Position numbers and translations under genes: made by a program. 5,007 nt of DNA from Anaerohalosphaeraceae bacterium (GTDB lineage Bacteria > Planctomycetota > Phycisphaerae > Sedimentisphaerales > Anaerohalosphaeraceae): contig DAOVIC010000127.1 of assembly GCA_030671565.1 (NCBI GenBank), positions 1 through 5,007 of the forward strand. Direction: 5' to 3'. The notes beneath the pieces are model-generated. The model was not told the origin of the DNA, searched no databases, and saw nothing but the letters and a program-made list of their open reading frames with translations. Positions within the stretch are counted from its first letter, which is position 1. Each line of letters starts with the position of its first letter. Below, one piece after another: positions 1-4,585 of this stretch.

Positions 1-29
1 AGCCGCATTGTTTTGGCTAGAATCTTCAC
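1..29 (-). CDS. Possible 5' end of a further minus-strand gene (partial)
   Basis: Only the first nine codons and part of a tenth are inside the window, reading M-K-I-L-A-K-T-M-R from a GTG at 29-27. The function cannot be guessed. The case for a real start is contextual. An AAAGGG Shine-Dalgarno stretch (GGG at 37-35) lies five bases upstream of the GTG. A near-consensus promoter at 99-71 would start transcription near 64 and give a leader of about 35 bases, and the frame is open to the window edge. The short basic and hydrophobic beginning could open a signal peptide or membrane segment, but nine residues do not decide that. A second in-frame ATG at 8-6 has no visible ribosome binding site, so the GTG is preferred. 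Confidence 0.33.
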
Positions 30-70
30 TTGTTCCCTTTGCAATTACTCTGATCCGACTAAGGCAGCCA

Positions 71-99
71 ATTATGAGGGGATGGCTGGTTATTGTCAA
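71..99 (-). promoter_or_regulatory. Near-consensus sigma70-type promoter reading leftward
   Basis: On the minus strand a perfect TTGACA -35 box (99-94) is followed by exactly 17 bases and then CATAAT (76-71), one mismatch from TATAAT. The predicted start of transcription is near 64. It lies in the AT-richer gap after the NAD synthase-like gene and points at the possible GTG start at 29. It suggests that the next gene leftward is transcribed independently of the ACP-AsnB-NadE set, although read-through is not excluded because no clear terminator is visible between 193 and 100. Confidence 0.55.
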
Positions 100-192
100 T
101 GTTATTACAGATATATCTTACACTACCGCTGGCGTATTTGCAACATTGCCTGAAGTATTTTGCCTGCCGCCAAACGCAATTGTCTGCGATAA

Positions 193-1191
193 CTATAATT
201 TTGTGATCTCCTCAACTTTTTCTATGAGGATCGGGGGTGACTGGAGGTAGGCTGTGGCGGTTCTTTTTGCTTCTATGTCCCTGTATACGTGTTGCAGCTG
301 TTCGGGGGTAAGGCCGGCGGCTTGTGCTGTTTGGGCGGGGTCTATGTTGTTGTTCTTTGCGTAGAGGCAGATGTCCATTTTGTCGTATGGGACGGAGAAG
401 TAGAATTCTTCCTGGCTCTGCTGCATTGAGTATGTGTCTGTTGTCGGGCCGCGCTGTTGAATTTCGTCGGGGACGGACAGGTAGGCTGCCATCTGGTAGA
501 CCTGCAGTTTGTACAGGTGTGCGATCGGTTTGATGTCCGCGAGTCCGTCTCCGCCTTTTACGAAGAATCCCTGGTCGTATTCCTGGCGGTTCGGCGTGCC
601 TGCGACGATGTAATTGTTTTTGTCGGCGTAATAGTATTCCATCATCTTGCGGATCCTCTGCTTGAAGTTGGATGCGGCGAGAATGTTGAGGTATGCGTCC
701 GCGGAGAGGCGGGCTTTTTTTACCTGGCCTTCGGGTGATTCTACTACGACGGAGAAAAAGCGGTATTGCCGGCTGTCTGTTAGCGAGGGGAGGACTATTT
801 TGCATTTGTATGTGTCGTCGTATTCGGGGATTGCCTGGCGAATTGCTTCGTCTCTTCTTTTGTAGCATCCGGCGGCGGTTAAGATGGGGGTTATGTCTTC
901 GCAGGTCGCTTCGATCTGGAGGTGGTCGGCTATCATGCGACTTAGTCTTAGTGTGTCGCCTGAGGAGTCTTTTTCGGGCATGAAGAGGCCGAGGACCCTT
1001 TCTTTGCCGAGTGCGTGAGTGCAGATGGCGCCTACGACGCTGCTGTCTATTCCTCCTGAGAGGGCTACTATTACGCCGCGTTTTTTGAATTGGCGGAGAG
1101 TTTTGCGCAGGGTTTCTGATATTTTTTCCAGCTCGGTCTCGCAATCGATCTTTAGTACGTCTCTTGTGAATTTTTCTGTTTTAACTGTCAT
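193..1191 (-). CDS. nadE-like: NAD synthase-like (NadE family) ammonia-type PP-loop amidoligase
   Basis: This 332-residue protein belongs to the NadE family, which adenylates the carboxylate of deamido-NAD and displaces AMP with ammonia. The ATP-pyrophosphatase P-loop SGGIDSS is at residues 45-51. The later NadE block is clear: N175/R179 before the AGTPN turn (197-201), E204 where the family has a Mg-binding Glu, then GFFVKGGDGLADIKP (208-222), PTTD (249-252) and YDKMD (269-273). No glutaminase domain is present, so ammonia must come from solution or a partner. About 40-50 extra residues (roughly 112-160) sit between the nucleotide-binding region and the N-x-x-x-R helix, making it longer than the usual ~270-residue NadE. 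The ATG follows AGGGA (1203-1199) by seven bases and lies 25 bases after the asnB stop. Its place beside AsnB and a carrier protein suggests a pathway-specific amidoligase on another carboxylate. Housekeeping NAD synthesis remains possible. Confidence 0.88.
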   Translation of the reverse strand: MTVKTEKFTRDVLKIDCETELEKISETLRKTLRQFKKRGVIVALSGGIDSSVVGAICTHALGKERVLGLFMPEKDSSGDTLRLSRMIADHLQIEATCEDITPILTAAGCYKRRDEAIRQAIPEYDDTYKCKIVLPSLTDSRQYRFFSVVVESPEGQVKKARLSADAYLNILAASNFKQRIRKMMEYYYADKNNYIVAGTPNRQEYDQGFFVKGGDGLADIKPIAHLYKLQVYQMAAYLSVPDEIQQRGPTTDTYSMQQSQEEFYFSVPYDKMDICLYAKNNNIDPAQTAQAAGLTPEQLQHVYRDIEAKRTATAYLQSPPILIEKVEEITKL

Positions 1192-1216
1192 AGTTTTATC
1201 CCTGCTGCTAAATAAT

Positions 1217-3208
1217 TTATCTGTTTTGTGCTACGTGTTTTCGCTGGTCGACGAGAAGATCGGGCATGTGTTCGCTTTTTGGCGGTGCAGTAAAATTCTC
1301 GATGAACCTGTCGTTTATAAGTTGTGTTGTAAGTATTCCGGCCAGAGCCATGCTGTCTATTTCGCTGGCTGCGGATACGGCCTTTATTTTGTTTATGAGT
1401 TTCGATACTTTGTGCGGATCGAATATTCCGGCTTTTGTTATGGCGGTGTCTGAGAGCATTTCGGCGGAGTAGTCGAAAGCATCCGAGCAGAGGAGGCTTT
1501 TTACGATGGGCGCCCTGTATGGGTGCTTTTTTCTTTCTATTATGCTGGGCGGGAGTATTCCGGTGAAGACCTTTTTTAGCATGTGCTTTTCTGTCAGGCC
1601 GAGTATTTTCCATCTTGCGGGAACTTTTGCCATGAACTCCATCACGTTCGGGTCGAGGTATGGCAGGCGAATTTCTACGGAGTTTGCCATTGCTACGCGG
1701 TCGCCCTGCGATGAGAGCAGGTAGTTGCTCATGAAGATCGACATTTCGAGGTATTGTGCTTTTGCGAGGTAGTCGGAGTCTTTCAGGTTGGCGGGAATCG
1801 ATTCTGAGACCTGCTGGAAGACGTCGGTTTCCGATGTGCGGCGTTTCATGTCTTCTGAGAAGAAGGTTTTTATTCGGCTTGTGTTTTTCCATCTTAGCAG
1901 ATGCGAAAAGAGCGGGCCCTGTGCTTCGTCCAGGCCCCTTGTGAAAAATGACTGCATCGAACTTTTCAGTCGCCGGTCGCTGAAGATATATGGATAAAGT
2001 TGTGCGATGAGGCCGAGTCTTTTTGCGGAATCGGGGAACCTTGCGAGGAATCTTCTTATCTTCACTTCGCGGAAGATGTTGTATCCTCCGAATATCTCGT
2101 CTGCGCCTTCGCCCGTCAGGACTACTTTGAGGCCGGAGTCTCTTACGAGTTGGGAAAGGAGGTATAGGGGTACCGGCGAGGTTCTCAGGAGGGGTTTTTC
2201 TGCGTGCCAGACTACGTCTGGTAATGCGTTTCCTATTTTGTCGTTCGTCGCATATATTTCGCTGTGTTTTGCGTTCAGGTATTCGACCATTTCTTTCTGG
2301 TGGTCTCCTTCGTCGAATTGTTGTTCCTGGAAACGTATTCCGAAAGTTTTTACGTCGTTGTCGAAATTGCGTACGATCATTGCGGTTATGCCGGAGGAAT
2401 CGAGTCCGCCGCTTAGGTAGCTTCCTACGGGTACGTCTGCGCGTAGTCTCATTCTGACGGCATCGAGGAGCAGTTCCGATACGTGTTCGCTGATCTGGTC
2501 TGTGGACCATTTTATGTGGTCCCTGCTGTCGGGCAGCGGGATGTCCCAGTATCTGTGTGTTTTTATTTCGCCTTTGGAAACTTTCAGGAAGTGGCCTGGT
2601 TTTAGCTCGTGTATGCCCTTGAAGGCGGTGAATCCCGGCAGAGTCGTCCAGAAGGTAAAAATCTGTTCCATCGCAGCGGGGTCTATTTCCCGCGGGATGC
2701 CTTTTACGGTGAAGATGGATTTGATCTCTGAGGCGAAGAGGAGCATTCCGTTGTGGACGGTGAAGTGGAGAGGTCTTATTCCGACGCGGTCGCGTGCCAT
2801 GAACAGCTCTTCTTTATTTGTGTCCCAGATGGCAAAGGCGAACTGGCCGTTTAGCATTTCCAGCATATCTTCCCGGTACTCTTCGTACATGTGAATGAGT
2901 ACTTCGGTGTCTGAGGTGGTGTAGAATTTGTGGCCCTTGTCGGTTAGCTGCTTTCGGAGCTCTTTGTAGTTGAATACCTCGCCGTTGTATACGATCCATA
3001 GTGTTGAGTCTTCGTTGCGGATCGGCTGAGAACCGGAGGAGAGGTCTATAATGCTTAGGCGTGCGTGTCCCATTGCTACCTTGTCGGCGAGGTAGATTCC
3101 GGTTTCGTCCGGGCCGCGGTGTTTTACGACCTCGGTCATCTGCCTGATGGAGTCGAGCGATATTTCATGGCTGCCTGATAGATGGCATATTCCGGCGATG
3201 CCGCACAT
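1217..3208 (-). CDS. asnB: Asparagine synthase (glutamine-hydrolysing) type amidotransferase
   Basis: The protein has 663 residues, longer than E. coli AsnB (about 550). The class II glutaminase domain (about 1-210) begins MCGIAG, with Cys2 as the nucleophile once Met is removed. It keeps RGPDE (31-35), R50 in HARLSIID, YNGE (74-77) and D100 in TSDTE. The synthetase domain has the PP-loop SGGLDSS (266-272), GEGADEIFGGY (366-376) and QGDRVAMANSVEIRLPYLD (501-519), so both half-reactions look intact. Family chemistry is glutamine hydrolysis, ammonia channelling and attack on an acyl-AMP. The segment before the GEGADE motif, with LRTSPVPLYLLS at 341-352, resembles the IRASTPMYLMS stretch of E. 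coli AsnB, but context allows another substrate such as a carrier-bound acid or a uronic acid. GGGGG (3220-3216) precedes the ATG by seven bases, and the gene lies 27 bases after the ACP gene. Family assignment is firm; substrate is unknown. Confidence 0.93.
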   Translation of the reverse strand: MCGIAGICHLSGSHEISLDSIRQMTEVVKHRGPDETGIYLADKVAMGHARLSIIDLSSGSQPIRNEDSTLWIVYNGEVFNYKELRKQLTDKGHKFYTTSDTEVLIHMYEEYREDMLEMLNGQFAFAIWDTNKEELFMARDRVGIRPLHFTVHNGMLLFASEIKSIFTVKGIPREIDPAAMEQIFTFWTTLPGFTAFKGIHELKPGHFLKVSKGEIKTHRYWDIPLPDSRDHIKWSTDQISEHVSELLLDAVRMRLRADVPVGSYLSGGLDSSGITAMIVRNFDNDVKTFGIRFQEQQFDEGDHQKEMVEYLNAKHSEIYATNDKIGNALPDVVWHAEKPLLRTSPVPLYLLSQLVRDSGLKVVLTGEGADEIFGGYNIFREVKIRRFLARFPDSAKRLGLIAQLYPYIFSDRRLKSSMQSFFTRGLDEAQGPLFSHLLRWKNTSRIKTFFSEDMKRRTSETDVFQQVSESIPANLKDSDYLAKAQYLEMSIFMSNYLLSSQGDRVAMANSVEIRLPYLDPNVMEFMAKVPARWKILGLTEKHMLKKVFTGILPPSIIERKKHPYRAPIVKSLLCSDAFDYSAEMLSDTAITKAGIFDPHKVSKLINKIKAVSAASEIDSMALAGILTTQLINDRFIENFTAPPKSEHMPDLLVDQRKHVAQNR

Positions 3209-3235
3209 AGATGTTCCCCCAAATATTGATCTTTG

Positions 3236-3508
3236 TTATAGTTCGTATTCCGGTACCTGGCCGGTTAGCTTGGCTGAGATGAAAGACGAGATGGCCAGGA
3301 GAGAGTCCATGTTCTCCGGAATTATTTCTCCGTCTTCGATCTTTATTTTGTAGCTGTTTTCCAGGAAACCAACGAGTTCGAGTATTCCGGTTGAGTCGAT
3401 TATGCCGGCTTCCATTAGCGATGTGCTTTCTGACAGGCCGTCACTGTCACCGAAGAGGAAATTTTCAACTACGAAAGAGCGGGTTTTTTCGATGTAGTCC
3501 TGCTGCAT
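3236..3508 (-). CDS. Stand-alone acyl carrier protein
   Basis: This is a 90-residue acidic, helical carrier protein. Helix II begins at the phosphopantetheine site, GIIDSTGILELVGFLE (35-50), with Ser39 in the D-S-T motif as the predicted attachment residue. A C-terminal helix follows after PENMDSL. The G-I-I-D-S-T form is typical of discrete carrier proteins in biosynthetic and polysaccharide clusters, and differs from the D-S-L of fatty-acid AcpP. I chose the ATG at 3508 over the in-frame TTG at 3520. The ATG has GGGGG (3518-3514) five bases upstream, while the TTG lies within that ribosome-binding region. The gene starts two bases after the stop of the preceding small ORF and is 27 bases from asnB, so co-transcription and translational coupling are likely. 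The carrier would tether an acyl or aminoacyl intermediate for an enzyme in or near this operon; no ligase or condensing enzyme is in the window. Confidence 0.9.
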   Translation of the reverse strand: MQQDYIEKTRSFVVENFLFGDSDGLSESTSLMEAGIIDSTGILELVGFLENSYKIKIEDGEIIPENMDSLLAISSFISAKLTGQVPEYEL

Positions 3509-3518
3509 TTTTACCCCC
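3509..3518 (-). promoter_or_regulatory. ACP ribosome binding site embedded in the preceding stop region
   Basis: GGGGG (3518-3514) followed by TAAAA and the ATG at 3508 is a G-only Shine-Dalgarno sequence. It overlaps the final Trp-Gly codons and abuts the TAA stop of the upstream small ORF, so ribosomes ending there could restart on the ACP. It also fixes the ACP start at 3508. The asnB gene (3220-3216) and the lipoprotein gene (4574-4578) use the same GGGGG form. Confidence 0.6.
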
Positions 3519-3741
3519 AAGTAATAACAGTACCCCGTAACCCATAAGATTTAGTATTTCCTGCGGTGTTTTCGGCAGAAAATGGAGTGCCGTTAACCCA
3601 AAAGTTTGATAAAACGCAGGCTCTAAAGCCCTTTTCATCGTAAAGGTGCAAACCTTCCGGGGATATATTCAGGGCAATGTCCAGCGGCAAGGTCTGATTC
3701 ATTGCGGTTTCCATGAGTTTTGACAGAATTTCCGCGAACAT
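3511..3741 (-). CDS. Small hypothetical protein preceding the ACP gene
   Basis: I do not recognise this 76-residue ORF. It has a mixed hydrophobic/polar N-terminal third (MFAEILSKLMETAMNQ), no clear membrane segment, and a Gly/Thr/Asn-rich C-terminus ending VITWG that looks beta-strand prone. The ATG has a modest GAGGGTAGG stretch upstream, with six bases from its final AGG to the start. An in-frame TAA further upstream, in the AT-rich stretch at about 3780-3795, blocks extension. In favour of a real gene, its last Trp-Gly codons contain the GGGGG ribosome binding site of the ACP gene, whose start is two bases after this stop. Against it, only 35 of 76 codons end in A or C, versus 39 of the first 50 in asnB on the same strand, so its base usage does not match its operon partners. 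It may be a recently acquired small gene, the remnant of a longer one, or a chance ORF. Confidence 0.42.
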   Translation of the reverse strand: MFAEILSKLMETAMNQTLPLDIALNISPEGLHLYDEKGFRACVLSNFWVNGTPFSAENTAGNTKSYGLRGTVITWG

Positions 3742-3803
3742 ATCGGACCTACCCTCGTAATCTGATTGGAACGAGTAATTGACATTAAAAATTTAACGGA
3801 ATT

Positions 3804-3881
3804 CTCCTCCTCCTAAAGACGCTGGGTTATCAACCCATGCGAGGAAGCAGTGCTGCCCTCCTCGGCGCTGCTTCTTTTTTA
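3804..3881 (+). ncRNA. Candidate small RNA or attenuated leader with anti-Shine-Dalgarno tracts
   Basis: On the plus strand, an unpaired CU-rich run of CTCCTCCTCCT (3804-3814) is followed by a perfect 6-bp hairpin with a three-base loop (3823-3837) and then a strong intrinsic terminator. The 11-base terminator loop (3854-3864) again carries CCUCC. Two accessible CCUCC tracts and a terminal hairpin with a U-tail are a common layout for regulators that pair with ribosome binding sites. The weak point is the promoter: TTGACA boxes at 3720 and 3779 lack a good -10 at normal spacing, so the 5' end is a guess. Confidence 0.2.
3844..3880 (+). terminator. Intrinsic (rho-independent) terminator
   Basis: GAAGCAGTGC (3844-3853) pairs with GCGCTGCTTC (3865-3874) to give a 10-bp stem with one G-U wobble and an 11-base loop, followed directly by six T's (3875-3880). 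The minus-strand reading lacks a T-run after the stem, so it acts on plus-strand transcripts. No plus-strand gene ends nearby, which makes its purpose unclear. GAGGA (3841-3845) can also pair with TCCTC (3859-3863) in a competing hairpin that would break this stem. Confidence 0.75.
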
Positions 3882-4024
3882 TGCGCAAAACACCATCCCA
3901 CAGGGCGAAACCATTTGTTATGCGTACATATCGCGATTTTTTGAGTGTCTTTGCTGTTTGGGAGATTTCGATCGTAATGATTTTGACGATTAGGTACTTA
4001 TGGCGGATCGGAGGGAATTTTTGT

Positions 4025-4053
4025 TTGTTGAGTAGTTTTTTGGAGAGTATAAT
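4025..4053 (+). promoter_or_regulatory. Promoter of the PPC-domain gene
   Basis: A perfect TATAAT -10 box lies at 4048-4053. At 17 bases upstream the -35 position reads TTGTTG (4025-4030), which keeps only TTG of the consensus. Transcription would start near 4060 and leave a leader of roughly 27 bases before the ATG at 4087. The weak -35 suggests modest activity or help from an activator. No operator-like palindrome is obvious around it. Confidence 0.5.
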
Positions 4054-4086
4054 CCTTGCAAATCAACATTATTTGTGAGGGTCATT

Positions 4087-4521
4087 ATGGAATATAGTGT
4101 CGGCAGTGTTGGGCGGGTTGTTGTATTGCGTTTGGGCGAGGGGGATGAGATATATGAGTGTATCGAAGGGGTCGCTGCGAAGGAGAATATTAGCTCGGCT
4201 TCGGTGTTTATTACCGGCGGTTTTCGTGAGGCGGATGTTGTTGTGGGGCCCAAGCAGGAGGAGCCTACTATCGTTGGTAATTTCGCGAAATTTGTCGGGC
4301 CCGGTGAGGTGCTTGGGGTTGGGACGATATTCAGCGATGAGGACGGGCCTAAGATGCATATTCATGCGGCGATGGGTAAGGGACAGGAGGTTCTTGTGGG
4401 GTGTCCGAGGGGCGGGGCAAAAGTTTTTCTGGTGCTGGAGGTTGTTATTGTCGAAATAGTGGGGACAACGGCTGTACGTAAGCTTAACGAAAAAGGGGTT
4501 AAGCTGCTTGAGGTCAAGTAG
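4087..4521 (+). CDS. PPC/DUF296 domain protein (plant and prokaryote conserved)
   Basis: The single-domain protein has 144 residues. The N-terminal strand VVVLRLGEGDEIYECIEGVA (11-30) is the usual opening of the domain. It is followed by an A-x-V-F-I-T-G-G turn (38-45), the signature H-I-H at 91-93 in GPKMHIHAAMGKG, then VGCPRGG (104-110) and the closing strands VFLVLEVVIVEI (113-124). In plants the fold sits in AT-hook proteins. Bacterial single-domain members have no settled function, and the His cluster suggests metal binding. DNA binding is not shown by anything here, since there is no AT-hook. The ATG at 4087 is preferred to an in-frame GTG at 4075 because GAGGG (4077-4081) is five bases before the ATG and overlaps the GTG. 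It has its own promoter and terminator, so it is probably monocistronic. Codons end strongly in G or T. Confidence 0.87.
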   Translation: MEYSVGSVGRVVVLRLGEGDEIYECIEGVAAKENISSASVFITGGFREADVVVGPKQEEPTIVGNFAKFVGPGEVLGVGTIFSDEDGPKMHIHAAMGKGQEVLVGCPRGGAKVFLVLEVVIVEIVGTTAVRKLNEKGVKLLEVK

Positions 4522-4539
4522 TGAGCAATAGAGTTGGCA

Positions 4540-4570
4540 TCGCCTTTGGCGAGGTTGTTTTATTTTTTTT
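4540..4570 (+). terminator. Intrinsic terminator after the PPC gene
   Basis: TCGCC (4540-4544) and GGCGA (4548-4552) form a perfect 5-bp stem around a TTT loop. A T-rich tail follows two bases later (4555-4570, ending in eight consecutive T's). It lies 18 bases after the PPC stop. The stem is short, so termination may be partial. A possible promoter for the next gene (TTGGCA at 4534-4539, 18-base gap, TTTTAT at 4558-4563) overlaps it, so the lipoprotein gene may be transcribed from within this element. Confidence 0.6.
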
Positions 4571-4585
4571 GATGGGGGTTTTACT

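Larger units (their letters stand above)
3742..4086. other. Divergent intergenic region with terminator, hairpin and promoter
   Basis: These 345 bases separate the minus-strand gene set from the plus-strand PPC gene. They hold an AT-rich stretch (about 3776-3800), a CU-rich tract on the plus strand (3804-3814, reading as AGGAGGAGGAG on the minus strand), a short hairpin (TGGGTT/AACCCA, 3823-3837), an intrinsic terminator (3844-3880) and the PPC promoter (4025-4053). I see no convincing sigma70 promoter reading into the minus operon. A 65-codon plus-strand frame at 3881-4078 has no ribosome binding site, begins inside the terminator's tail and looks non-coding. No tRNA or transposon end is visible. 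Confidence 0.6.

Noticed and set aside
13..71. Inverted repeat TTGGCT/AGCCAA (13-18 and 66-71) enclosing the left-edge leader, as a possible riboswitch closing stem
   Set aside because: Six base pairs over 47 bases is expected by chance, and one arm lies upstream of the predicted transcription start.
100..192. Terminator for the minus operon after the NAD synthase-like gene
   Set aside because: Only a 4-bp CGCA/TGCG stem without a T-run was found. The true terminator may be rho-dependent or absent.
1188..2510. A 440-codon minus-strand open frame overlapping asnB
   Set aside because: It is Arg/Pro/Lys-rich low-complexity sequence shifted from the conserved asnB frame. Skewed third positions remove stop codons there, and no ribosome binding site or family motif is visible.
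1334..3390. Recurring octamer CCGGAATA on the minus strand (TATTCCGG on plus at 1334, 1424, 1555, 3188, 3245, 3383), possibly a dispersed repeat
   Set aside because: Five of the six copies are Gly-Ile codon pairs (GGA ATA) preceded by a codon ending in CC, all inside asnB and the ACP gene. Codon preference explains them.
3720..3784. Two plus-strand TTGACA boxes (3720-3725 and 3779-3784) as promoters for the orphan terminator transcript
   Set aside because: Neither has a recognisable -10 at 16-18 bases, so they are not called as promoters. The sequence at 3766-3784 also fails the sigma54 pattern because the -12 GC is absent.
3881..4078. A 65-codon plus-strand frame between the terminator and the PPC gene
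   Set aside because: Its ATG lies inside the terminator tail with no ribosome binding site, it overlaps the PPC promoter, and codon use does not match the plus-strand genes.
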